Assembly (NCBI GenBank): GCA_024421085.1
Contig: JAHQYN010000019.1
Span: 1 to 39,858 of the forward strand
Direction: 5' to 3'
DNA from: Acidimicrobiia bacterium
GTDB lineage: Bacteria; Actinomycetota; Acidimicrobiia; Acidimicrobiales; Aldehydirespiratoraceae
DNA: 39,858 bases
The translations under genes and the position numbers were made by a program. Below, piece after piece: positions 22,619 through 30,397 of this stretch. Position 1 is the first letter of the stretch. Every line of letters starts with the position of its first letter. Below the pieces are notes generated by a model. It did no database searches. It worked only from the letters and a program-made list of their open reading frames with translations, and was not told the origin of the DNA.

Positions 22619-23842
22619 TCAGCGGGGCTCGCGCGGCAGGCCCAGGACGCGTTCGCCGATCACGTTGCGTTGAATCTGGTTGGAGCCTCCATAGATGGTG
22701 TGCGCACGGCTGTAGAGGAAGGTGCGCTGCTCACGGTCGATCTCATAGTCGGGAAGCTCGTGATCGCCGAAACTCGGATGGCCGTTGTGCGCCTCGGACG
22801 ACCCGACCATGGCACTGGCCCCGCGGACCAGCATCGCCAACTCGCCCAGACGACGATGCCACGACGCCCAATAGAGCTTGCCGATCGACATTTCGGGGCC
22901 CGGCGCGGAGCCGCCCGTCATGGCAGTCAGCATTCGCGACTGGTTGAACCGCAGGATCTCCAACTCGACGAAGCTGCGGGTCAGTTCCTGACGCACGAGC
23001 GGGTCAGCCGACCGTCCGTTGTCCTTGGCCAGAGCGACAAGATCATCGAACTCCTGGCGGTAGCTGACCTGCTGTCCCAGCGTTGAAGCACCCCGCTCGA
23101 AGCCCAGAGTCCCCATCGCCACCTTCCAGCCGTTGCCGACGCCGCCCACAACCAGCGACTCCTCGGTTCGGGCGTCGGAGAAGAACGTCTCGTTGAACTC
23201 CGAACCGCCGGTGATCTGCACAATCGGACGGATCTCGACACCGGGCTGGTCCATCGGCACCAACAGGCAGCTCAGCCCGGCGTGGCGCTGAGCACCCCCC
23301 GCGGTGCGGACCATCATGAATATCCACTGGGCGTACTGCGCTAGCGAAGTCCAGACCTTCTGGCCGTTGACGACCCAGTGCCCGTCGACAAGCTCAGCCC
23401 GGGTCTTGACATTGGCCAGATCAGAGCCCGCATCCGGCTCGGAGTATCCCTGGCACCAGTAGTCCTGCGCGGCGAGGATGCGCGGCACGAAACGGCGCTG
23501 CTGAGCCTCGCTGCCGAAAGCCATCAACGTCGGGCCCAGCAGGGTCAGGCCCATGTTGGGCAGGCGTCCGGGGGCGCGCGACTCGACGCAGGTCCGATGA
23601 AAGACCACCTGCTCAGCGAGCGAACAGGCCCGTCCGCCGATCCAGGCAGGGAAGTCGATCCCCAGCCAGCCGCCGGACGCCAACTCCTTCTCCCAGGCCC
23701 ACTGGACCTCGACGGGCACGTCCTCCCGGCCGGTCCAACCCCGGCCCCGGTACGCGGCGAACTCGCCGACGCAGTGCTCCTCGATCCAGGTGCGCACCTC
23801 GTCGGCGAAAGCGTCGAGCGCGGGATCGTTCCAAGCGTCCAT
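22619..23842 (-). CDS. Acyl-CoA dehydrogenase (FadE family, full length)
   Basis: A 407-aa acyl-CoA dehydrogenase. GYSEPDAGSDLANVKTRAEL is the FAD loop, GHWVVNGQKVWTSLAQYAQW the middle-domain signature, and IYGGSNQIQRNVIGERVLGL the C-terminus. The MCAD-type Glu position is Gly, while LGFERGAS places a Glu at the alternative helix position, as in many actinobacterial FadEs. It oxidises acyl-CoA to 2-enoyl-CoA, passing electrons to ETF. It is transcribed toward the DUF6159 gene and divergently from the downstream ligase. Confidence 0.9.
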   Translation of the reverse strand: MDAWNDPALDAFADEVRTWIEEHCVGEFAAYRGRGWTGREDVPVEVQWAWEKELASGGWLGIDFPAWIGGRACSLAEQVVFHRTCVESRAPGRLPNMGLTLLGPTLMAFGSEAQQRRFVPRILAAQDYWCQGYSEPDAGSDLANVKTRAELVDGHWVVNGQKVWTSLAQYAQWIFMMVRTAGGAQRHAGLSCLLVPMDQPGVEIRPIVQITGGSEFNETFFSDARTEESLVVGGVGNGWKVAMGTLGFERGASTLGQQVSYRQEFDDLVALAKDNGRSADPLVRQELTRSFVELEILRFNQSRMLTAMTGGSAPGPEMSIGKLYWASWHRRLGELAMLVRGASAMVGSSEAHNGHPSFGDHELPDYEIDREQRTFLYSRAHTIYGGSNQIQRNVIGERVLGLPREPR

Positions 23843-24065
23843 GACCCGTGAGCGTACCCACGCCCCGCGCCTTCCCCGAATTCAGGTCCCGCCCCGAGTC
23901 GTTGCCCTGTTATCGCCGAACGCATTCTCAACCTCCCCCGCGGCTGACCCCCGAACACAGCCAATACGGCGGCCCGGTGTCTCGTTGCCGAAAAATTTTG
24001 CGAGGTGGTTGCGTTTACACCGTCGGCCCAGTACGGTCCGTTGTGCAGTTTTGCTGACTGGAATC

Positions 24066-24080
24066 AAAGGAATATCCTTT
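24066..24080. promoter_or_regulatory. Perfect palindrome AAAGGA-ATA-TCCTTT upstream of the second ligase
   Basis: The 15-bp inverted repeat lies 5 bp before the GTG at 24086 and contains an AAAGGA Shine-Dalgarno-like arm. Pairing of its arms could mask ribosome binding, or it could be a protein site. Confidence 0.3.
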
Positions 24081-24085
24081 CAGGG

Positions 24086-25600
24086 GTGCTTACCGGGATC
24101 GCGCGTCGGGTGGCTGTGGACTTCGCCGACACGGTGGCATACCAGACGCAGCAGGGTTGGGGGATCACCTACGGAGAACTCGACCGGGCCGCCGACGAAG
24201 CCGCCGGGGGACTCGCGGCCCGCGGCATCGGTGAGCGCGACGCGGTGGCCCTGGTGCTCGAATCGACCATCGACTACGTGGTGCTGTTCTTGGCGCTGGC
24301 CCGCCTGGGCGCTGTCACATCCGGCATCAACCCGAGACTCACCGCCCGCGAGATCAACGCTTGCCTCGACGTGTTCGATCCGGAGCTGGTCATTGTCGGC
24401 GATCGCCTGACCGACACGGTCGAAGGCGACCGGTTCGCCTGCGAGACGCTCATCCCGGGTTCGAACTCCGAGACTGTCGCGGCGGAGTTCAGGATCGCCG
24501 GAGCCGGAGCTCCCGGACTGCTGGCCGATGATCCCGACCGCCCGGTGTGCGTGTGCTTCACGAGCGGTTCCACCGGTCTGCCGAAAGGTGCCTGGTACAG
24601 CAACCGGCAACTCGAGCGGATAGTCGAACTCGACACCGGAGGCGCCTGGGGCGGCGGCGGGCACGGCATCAGTTCCACCCAGTTCGCGCATGTCGGCTTC
24701 ATGACCAAACTGCCCTGGTTGCTGGCCGGCGGCAGGACCACCCACCTGCTCGACCGCTGGTCTGCAGGGCCGGTGCTGCAGCTCATCTCGGAGCATCGCA
24801 TGCCCGCGGTGACCGGCGTGGCACCGCAGATCGCCCTGATGCTCGCGCACCCCTTTAGCCGCGAACTCGACTTCTCCGCGGTCAGGGCCATCGTCGTCGG
24901 CGGTGCCGCCTCTCCCCCGGCACTGGTGCGCGAGGCCAGAAAGAGGTTCGGCGCGCCCTACTCGATTCGCTACTCGTCCACCGAGAGCGGTGGGATCGGC
25001 CTCGGCACCGACCTCAATGCCGACGACGAGGAAGCGCTGAACACCATCGGCCGGCCCCGCCCCGGGGTGGAGGCAGCCATACGCACCGAGGCCGGAGAAC
25101 CGGTCGCCGACGGCGAGATCGGCGAACTTTGGCTGCGTTCCGGGTGCATCATGTCGGGCTACTGGAACGATCCGCAGGCAACTGCCGAGACCCTCGTCGA
25201 CGGCTGGCTGAGAACCGGCGACCTGGCCCGGGTTGACGCCGCTGGCTGCTACCGGCTGGCCGGGCGTCGCAAGGAGATGTTCATCCGCGGCGGTTACAAC
25301 GTCTATCCGCTGGAAGTCGAGTCAATCCTCGGCAACCACCCGGCGATCGCCGAGATCGCAGTGGTCGGTCGACCCGACGAGATCATGGGAGAGATCGGAG
25401 TGGCGGTGATCGTCGTGTCCGACGGGCATGAACCGCCCACGCTGGCGGGCCTGCGGGACTTCGGCTCTGTCGGCCTGGCGCCCTACAAGCTTCCAGAAGC
25501 CGTCAGGGTCACGGCCCGCCTGCCGCGCAACGCCACCGACAAAGTTGACCGGCGGGCACTGGCCGAGTTCGAACGCCGGACCCGCGACTCCCGATTCTAG
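24086..25600 (+). CDS. AMP-binding fatty-acyl-CoA synthetase / ligase
   Basis: A 504-aa adenylate-forming enzyme. VCVCFTSGSTGLPKGAWYSN is the A3 core, IRYSSTESGGIGLG the A5 motif, GWLRTGDLARVDAAGCYRL the A7 motif, and GRRKEMFIRGGYNVYPLEVE the A8-A9 region; LPRNATDKVDRRAL contains the catalytic Lys. It forms a CoA thioester from a carboxylic acid. The start is uncertain: GTG at 24086 (VLTGIARRV) gives a normal family N-terminus, but the frame is open to a GTG at 24005. It is divergent from an acyl-CoA dehydrogenase and likely shares a pathway with it. Confidence 0.87.
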   Translation: MLTGIARRVAVDFADTVAYQTQQGWGITYGELDRAADEAAGGLAARGIGERDAVALVLESTIDYVVLFLALARLGAVTSGINPRLTAREINACLDVFDPELVIVGDRLTDTVEGDRFACETLIPGSNSETVAAEFRIAGAGAPGLLADDPDRPVCVCFTSGSTGLPKGAWYSNRQLERIVELDTGGAWGGGGHGISSTQFAHVGFMTKLPWLLAGGRTTHLLDRWSAGPVLQLISEHRMPAVTGVAPQIALMLAHPFSRELDFSAVRAIVVGGAASPPALVREARKRFGAPYSIRYSSTESGGIGLGTDLNADDEEALNTIGRPRPGVEAAIRTEAGEPVADGEIGELWLRSGCIMSGYWNDPQATAETLVDGWLRTGDLARVDAAGCYRLAGRRKEMFIRGGYNVYPLEVESILGNHPAIAEIAVVGRPDEIMGEIGVAVIVVSDGHEPPTLAGLRDFGSVGLAPYKLPEAVRVTARLPRNATDKVDRRALAEFERRTRDSRF

Positions 25601-25609
25601 AACCCTTGA

Positions 25610-25702
25610 GAGGCCGAGCGAATGGGTGGGACAACGCGGCCCGTTCGGCGCGAGGCCGTGGCCCGAGCGGCCCGTGAGCGCAGCGAACAAGAGCGGGAAT
25701 GA
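25610..25702 (-). repeat. Dispersed intergenic repeat, copy 4 (inverted, partly diverged)
   Basis: The reverse strand shares an exact 47-bp block with the core of copy 1 (from CCCGCTCTTGTTCGCTGCGC to CCACGGCCTCG) and also the CGCTCGGCCTCT end, but the middle differs. It lies between the converging ligase and RsgA genes. Nothing else is seen in 25601-25764. Confidence 0.75.
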
Positions 25703-25764
25703 CACCGCCGCAGACGCGACAGGCTCTCACCCAATTGCGCGCACTCTTGCAACACATCGGCAAG

Positions 25765-26763
25765 CTAGCGGCGGGGGCGGTGGGAGCGCCGCTTCTCCCG
25801 TTCGCGCTGGGATTGCAGTTCAGCGACGAGTGCGACGTAACGGTCGACTCGCCTGGCGTCGAGGGCGCCAGCGGCCACCGCGGCAGAAATAGCGCACCCA
25901 GGCTCGGATCGGTGGACGCAGTCATGGAAGCGACAACCGGTCGCCAACTGCTCGAGATCGCCGAAGACGAGATCCAGAGCGTGCTCAGCCTCCCAGAGCC
26001 CGACCGAGCGGATGCCGGGCGTGTCGAGCACGAGACCTCCGCCTTCAGGCAGCAGCACGAGCTGCCGCGCGGTCGTCGTGTGCCGGCCCTTGCTGTCGAC
26101 ACCGCGGACCGGGCCGACCTCAAGGCGCTGCTCACCGACTAGGGCGTTGACCAGCGCCGATTTGCCCACGCCGCTGGCGCCGATCAATGCCAGCGTCCGG
26201 CCCGCCCCGATGTGCGCGACGAGTTCGTCGAGCCCGGTGCCGTCGACGATGCTGGTGGTCACAACTGGGATGTCGAGGCAGACGGAACGAACGATCGCCT
26301 CGCTCTCGTCACCGGCTACTGCGGCGTCGGCCTTGCTCAAGATCACCAGAGGCGCCGCCCCGCTGTTGATCGCCACAACCAGCATGCGCTCGAGACGACC
26401 CGGCGGAAGCGGCCGATCGAGCCCATGCACGACACCGACTACCTCAACGTTGGTAGCCAGGACCTGCTCGAGGTCGCGTTGCGCGGGGTCCCGTCGGCTG
26501 ACCCTGGTCGTGCGTTCGAGGATCGTGGAGATCACCGGGCCGAGTCCCTCCTGCTCAGCGATCTCCACCCAGTCGCCGGTCACCGGCGCCACCTCGCCCT
26601 GGGCACGGAGCGAGTCTGAGAGCACCCGCACGGTCCCCGCCTCGGTCACCACGTCGCATTCGCCTCGGTCGACACGGACCACGCGTCCCACCCTGGAAGT
26701 GTCGCTTCGGGCGCCGGCGGGCGCCCGCGCATCAAGCCCCCAGGGGCCGAGTTCGTTCGTCAA
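25765..26763 (-). CDS. rsgA: Small ribosomal subunit biogenesis GTPase RsgA
   Basis: A 332-aa circularly permuted GTPase. G4 comes first (PLVILSKAD), then G1 (LALIGASGVGKSALVNAL) and G3 (LVLDTPGIRSVGLW), and the C-terminal zinc site GCRFHDCVHRSEPGC has the Cys/His pattern of the family. An OB-fold N-domain (GRVVRVDRGECDVVTEAG, GDWVEIAEQ) precedes them. RsgA assists late 30S maturation. The start is uncertain: TTG at 26763 (LTNELGPWGLDA) gives typical length with GAGG just upstream, but the frame is open to a TTG at 26895. It is divergent from the molybdoprotein gene. Confidence 0.9.
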   Translation of the reverse strand: MTNELGPWGLDARAPAGARSDTSRVGRVVRVDRGECDVVTEAGTVRVLSDSLRAQGEVAPVTGDWVEIAEQEGLGPVISTILERTTRVSRRDPAQRDLEQVLATNVEVVGVVHGLDRPLPPGRLERMLVVAINSGAAPLVILSKADAAVAGDESEAIVRSVCLDIPVVTTSIVDGTGLDELVAHIGAGRTLALIGASGVGKSALVNALVGEQRLEVGPVRGVDSKGRHTTTARQLVLLPEGGGLVLDTPGIRSVGLWEAEHALDLVFGDLEQLATGCRFHDCVHRSEPGCAISAAVAAGALDARRVDRYVALVAELQSQREREKRRSHRPRR

Positions 26764-26915
26764 GGTCCTCGTATTCTCGCCGCGCGCCGCGCCACAATCC
26801 ACAGCCACCTGAATCTCGTGAGGAACGCGACGAAACTTCCGAGCGGGTATTGGACCGTTTCGACGACTGGAGAGGTTAGAAATAGACACAGGCAATCGCC
26901 GACGGAGGACCCCCC

Positions 26916-28739
26916 GTGAACACCTCGCAACCCGACGACACCCACGACACGACCGATGGCACCAACGGCACCGACGACACCAACGGCACCGACGACACCG
27001 ACGGCACCGACGACACCGATGGCACCGACGGCACCGACGGCACCGATGGCACCGATGGCACCGACGACCCCCAAGGGGCCGACGGCACCGGAGTCGACGT
27101 CCCCCAAACGCGTCTGAGCTCCGACGCGGACCGACTCTGGTGGCAGGGAGCGCTCGCGGGCTTCGCCGCGGGGGGAGTCGCCTTGATGTTCGGGCAGCTT
27201 GTGGAGGCGCTGAGCGAGGACATCCCCGGTCTCGTCCTTGGTATGGGCGAATGGATCCTCGACATCACGCCTGGCTGGGCAGCCGAGGAGAGCATCGAGA
27301 ATCTCGGGTCCACAGGTAAGGCATCCCTGCTGCCGGGAATCACCGTCGTCGCCCTGCTGGCCGCAGCCGCGCTCGGCAACGCCTCGCTTCGCGTCTCCCG
27401 CAAGATCGGGGTCTGGGGGTTCACGGCGTTCGGCCTGCTCGGTGGCTTCACCACAGCAAGGAATCCCATGTCACCCGCAGTGGCGAGTTGGTTCTGGTCG
27501 CTGGTGGCAGCCGCTCTGGGCATCGCCACGCTGCTGTTCCTGCTGGACCGCCTCATGGGTCGGGCGGACCAACCGGCCGCCGCCGGGCCCCTCGCAGATC
27601 CCCCCGCCCCTCCGGCGAGCCGTCGGGCGTTCCTGGGTTGGACCGCGGGCGCCGGTGCCGTAGCCGTCGGCGGTTTCGCGCTTTCCAGAGGAATAGCCCC
27701 CAAGTCCGCCGCAGAGACCGCTCGTGAGAACATCGTCTTCAGCAACATCTCCACGACGACGACCACCTCCACCACTACAACGGCCACCGAAGCGACAACG
27801 ACCACCGCGCCCTCGTCAGCAGCAACAGTGACGACCGAAGCGATAACAGACATTGAAGGGATCAGTTCCTACATCACGCCCAACGATTCGTTCTACCTGA
27901 TCGACACCGCGCTGAGGAAACCCCATGTTGACCCCAACGACTGGTCACTCGAGATCAAGGGCATGGTCGACAACCCCTACACCCTCACCTGGGACGAGTT
28001 GATCGCCATGCCGATGGAGGAGCATGAGATCACCCTCTCATGCGTGTCCAACCCCGTCGGCGGACCCCTGGTCGGCAACGCTGAGTGGCTCGGCGTTCCA
28101 ATCGTCACGCTGATGGAGCGGGCCGGGGTGCAAGCCGGCGCCGACCAGTTTGTCGGCAAGTCGATTGACGACTGGACAGCCGGATTCCCGACCGACCGCC
28201 TGTATGACGGACGCACCGCGTTGCTGGCGGTCGGCATGAACGGCGAACCGCTGCCGATCTCGCACGGCTTCCCCGCACGGCTCATCGTCGCCGGGATCTA
28301 CGGCTACGTCTCCGCGGTCAAGTGGGTGACCGAGATCGAGCTGACCCGCTGGGAGGACTTCGACGGGTACTGGATCGACAAGGGCTGGTCGAAGCTGGGC
28401 CCGATGAAGACGATGTCGCGCATCGACGTGCCGCGCTCCGGTCACTCGGTCCCGGCGGGCGAGGTGGTTCTGGCCGGTGTGGCGTGGTCGCCGCCCAGAG
28501 GCATCCATGCGGTGGAGGTCTCTGTCGACGACGGCCCCTGGTGGCCCTGCGATCTGGCGGTTCCCGGCAACGACGAGAACTGGGTCCAGTGGCGCACGAT
28601 TTGGAACGCCACCTCGGGGCGGCACCGGATCACCGTTCGGGCCCTCGACGGCACAGACGAGGTCCAGCCCAGAGGACCCAAGTCTGTCGCCCCCGACGGT
28701 GCTGAGGGTTGGCATCAGGTGTCGGTCAACGTCATATAG
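26916..28739 (+). CDS. Membrane-anchored molybdopterin-dependent oxidoreductase (sulfite oxidase/YedY-like)
   Basis: A 607-aa protein with four parts. Residues 1-55 are a low-complexity Asp/Thr/Gly tail encoded by near-perfect 15-bp repeats. Residues 70-220 hold about four transmembrane helices (for example LLPGITVVALLAAAALG and WFWSLVAAALGIATLLFLL). Residues 235-260 are a twin-arginine-like anchor (SRRAFLGWTAGAGAVAVGG) followed by a Thr-rich linker. Residues 310-607 form the sulfite-oxidase-fold domain, with the molybdenum-ligating Cys in ITLSCVSNPVGG and the C-terminal Mo-cofactor dimerisation domain (GVAWSPPRGIHAVEVSVDDG). The enzyme domain should face outside. Substrate unknown. GTG start has GGAGG 8 nt upstream. 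Confidence 0.88.
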   Translation: MNTSQPDDTHDTTDGTNGTDDTNGTDDTDGTDDTDGTDGTDGTDGTDGTDDPQGADGTGVDVPQTRLSSDADRLWWQGALAGFAAGGVALMFGQLVEALSEDIPGLVLGMGEWILDITPGWAAEESIENLGSTGKASLLPGITVVALLAAAALGNASLRVSRKIGVWGFTAFGLLGGFTTARNPMSPAVASWFWSLVAAALGIATLLFLLDRLMGRADQPAAAGPLADPPAPPASRRAFLGWTAGAGAVAVGGFALSRGIAPKSAAETARENIVFSNISTTTTTSTTTTATEATTTTAPSSAATVTTEAITDIEGISSYITPNDSFYLIDTALRKPHVDPNDWSLEIKGMVDNPYTLTWDELIAMPMEEHEITLSCVSNPVGGPLVGNAEWLGVPIVTLMERAGVQAGADQFVGKSIDDWTAGFPTDRLYDGRTALLAVGMNGEPLPISHGFPARLIVAGIYGYVSAVKWVTEIELTRWEDFDGYWIDKGWSKLGPMKTMSRIDVPRSGHSVPAGEVVLAGVAWSPPRGIHAVEVSVDDGPWWPCDLAVPGNDENWVQWRTIWNATSGRHRITVRALDGTDEVQPRGPKSVAPDGAEGWHQVSVNVI

Positions 28740-28783
28740 TGTGCTGACCCGTGTCGAGTGCCGGGAGTATTCTGGGGGCCGCA

Positions 28784-29314
28784 GTGATCGACGAATCGGT
28801 AGTACAGGCGAAGCAGCAGGTGGAGGTCCTCGATTGGGAGACCTACGGGCGTGGCGCTCGCGAACTCGCGGTCAGCGTCGCCGAGGACGGCTATCGGCCC
28901 GAGATGATCCTGGCTATAGCCCGCGGCGGCCTCTTCGTCGCCAGTTCCCTCGGGTACGCCCTCTCGATCAAGAACATCTACGTCATGAACTGCGAGTACT
29001 ACACCGGTGTCGATCAGCGTCTGCCGGTCCCGGTGGTGCTGCCTCCCTACGTGGACCTCGTCGATATGGAGGAGGTCAAGGTCCTGATCGCTGATGATGT
29101 GGCCGACACCGGGCACACGTTGAAGCTGGTCTACGACTTCTGCGAGGAGCGCGTCGCTGAGGTACGCGCCGCGGTGCTCTACGAGAAGTCCCATTCGTTG
29201 GTCAAGTGCGACTATGTGTGGAAGCGAACCGACCAGTGGATCAACTTCCCCTGGTCAACCGAGAAACCAGTTGTGAGCCCCGAAGACGCCCGCCACCGCG
29301 TCCTCGACGCCTGA
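28784..29314 (+). CDS. Type I phosphoribosyltransferase domain protein
   Basis: About 176 aa. MILAIARGGLFVASSLGY is the PRTase first loop region, and VKVLIADDVADTGHTLKLVY is the PRPP-binding signature. CEYYTG..RLPVPVVLPPYVDLVDMEE resembles the hood of xanthine/hypoxanthine-guanine PRTases. It probably salvages a purine base from PRPP, although regulator-type PRTases share the motif. The start is uncertain: GTG at 28784 has a G-rich stretch 5 nt upstream, and GTG at 28751 would add 11 residues. It closely follows the molybdoprotein gene on the same strand. Confidence 0.82.
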   Translation: MIDESVVQAKQQVEVLDWETYGRGARELAVSVAEDGYRPEMILAIARGGLFVASSLGYALSIKNIYVMNCEYYTGVDQRLPVPVVLPPYVDLVDMEEVKVLIADDVADTGHTLKLVYDFCEERVAEVRAAVLYEKSHSLVKCDYVWKRTDQWINFPWSTEKPVVSPEDARHRVLDA

Positions 29315-29387
29315 GCAGCCGGGCGTTCGGCAGGTACTCGTTTAAGATAGCCCGTTCGGAACTTCGCCGGGCCCCCTTCCATCCTCC

Positions 29388-29450
29388 GATCAATTTCGGA
29401 TCTGAAACCGCGTCAATCTAGTTTTTCCGAAAGATGGCGAGCCCTTGATC
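29388..29450. terminator. Nested inverted repeats in the spacer after the phosphoribosyltransferase
   Basis: GATCAA/TTGATC (29388-29393, 29445-29450) enclose TTTCGGA/TCCGAAA (29394-29400, 29426-29432). A short T run precedes the inner right arm. It may be a weak terminator or remnant. The surrounding 29315-29491 shows no supported gene. Confidence 0.25.
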
Positions 29451-29491
29451 AACCGCGGACCCGCTGCCCCCGACCTGAAACGCGGAGAGCC

Positions 29492-29566
29492 ACCTTGCCA
29501 AGGAGGTCCTTGCGGGAGACCCCGCGGCCGCGGTCGTCGCCTTCGCTGACGAGACCATCGCTCAAC
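29492..29566 (+). pseudogene. Exact 75-bp duplicate of an internal gpsA segment
   Basis: Bases 29492-29566 are identical to 30804-30878 of gpsA, in the same orientation and 1312 bp upstream. The copied stretch encodes the residues LAKEVLAGDPAAAVVAF and part of ADETIAQ. Similarity falls off abruptly at both ends, with possible faint extension on the right. There is no start codon or continuation as a gene. Perfect identity in noncoding DNA implies a recent event or active gene conversion. Confidence 0.85.
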
Positions 29567-29598
29567 CGCTGGGGCGTGCATGTGTTCGAGCGGATGGC

Positions 29599-29757
29599 TC
29601 AGGTGGCTGCTGCGATGGATGGTCGTGGGTTGACGTACCGGACGTTAACCGGATCGCGTGGCTGACCCTCGTCGTCGGGGCGGGTGGTGACGAGCAGGTC
29701 GGTGGCCTGCTCGAAGTCGTCTCAGTCCACCACCGGTTCGGGGTCAGGATCGGCCAT
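29599..29757 (-). pseudogene. Small ORF interrupted by an in-frame TGA (last gene of the DUF3467 mini-operon)
   Basis: From the ATG at 29757 the frame reads MADPDPEPVVD, then TGA (29722-29724), then DDFEQATDLLVTTRPDDEGQ and PRDPVNVRYVNPRPSIAAAT to a TGA at 29599. The reading is protein-like across the stop, and a single TGG-to-TGA change (Trp) would explain it. It overlaps the previous ORF by 14 nt. I do not recognise the family. It could instead be an 11-residue peptide plus chance coding. Confidence 0.35.
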
Positions 29758-29902
29758 GAAACCGGACCTCAGGCAAGCCGTCTATCTTCTCACGAATAGC
29801 TGCGCGCTGTTCCTCTAGTGACTTCCGACTGAAGGAGTCGTCGAACGGAATCTGGTACGATTCTGGCCCTGGCGGTGGGTATTTCGCCTCTACATTAGTC
29901 AT
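29744..29902 (-). CDS. 52-aa hypothetical protein overlapping the DUF3467 gene
   Basis: Starts MTNVEAKYPPPGPESYQIPF and ends PEVRFHGRS. Its ATG lies inside the last codons of the DUF3467 gene (the shared bases are ATGACTAA, an 8-nt overlap), which suggests translational coupling. The charged helix SLEEQRAAIREKIDGL is followed by a short tail, with no signal or membrane segment. The family is unknown. A small partner of the DUF3467 protein is a reasonable guess. Confidence 0.5.
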   Translation of the reverse strand: MTNVEAKYPPPGPESYQIPFDDSFSRKSLEEQRAAIREKIDGLPEVRFHGRS

Positions 29903-30224
29903 TTTCGTCATCCTCCGTGTGTTGATCTACGTCTATTGAGTGAAATCCGGACTCGGTGGCTGTCTCGATCCACGTCTCATACCCTTGGGCAATCTGTTGC
30001 AACATCGGACCGATTGCGGAAGGGGCGACCTTGATCCGCGCCACCAAGGTTGCCTCTGCAATCCCATCGTTGGTTTGGTTGCTGCCGCTTTGTGTGAGGA
30101 AGTCCATTGTGATTTCGTGTTGGGTGAACCAGACATGGACATGGTTTGAGTATACGCCTCCGACCGCGAGCAGTTGATCGAAGGTAACATTGAGCGTATG
30201 GATGGGTTCGTCGCTGTCGGCCAT
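29895..30224 (-). CDS. DUF3467 domain-containing protein
   Basis: A 109-aa protein starting MADSDEPIHTLNVTFDQLLA. The pattern YSNHVHVWFTQHEITMDF, EATLVARIKVAPSAIGPMLQ and IAQGYETWIE matches DUF3467, a small domain of unknown function (strand N-x(V/F)x(V/F)xx(T/S)xxExxLDF followed by a helix). The acidic tail TEDDEND overlaps the next ORF. The ATG at 30224 is chosen over an upstream alternative at 30266 because the family starts with a short lead before the strand. No strong ribosome site is visible. Confidence 0.75.
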   Translation of the reverse strand: MADSDEPIHTLNVTFDQLLAVGGVYSNHVHVWFTQHEITMDFLTQSGSNQTNDGIAEATLVARIKVAPSAIGPMLQQIAQGYETWIETATESGFHSIDVDQHTEDDEND

Positions 30225-30397
30225 GCCAACCAGCGTAGGGCTTCGCGCCGGGTTCTGCACCCGCATTGAGGACCCGTTCGGTCGAGTGCTCAGGGAGTAA
30301 TGTGACAGACAACTCTCGAGCGAGTGCGGCGGGCAGAGTGACCTCGAACAGCTCTGCGGGGCGGTTGGGGCTGGGGCTTTGGGCCTAGGGTGGGCTC

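Noticed and set aside
29577-29664. Plus-strand frame reading ..MAQVAAAMDGRGLTYRTLTG.., reminiscent of an adenylation-enzyme N-terminus
   Set aside because: Too short, no core motifs, and the minus-strand reading of the same DNA looks more protein-like and fits an operon.
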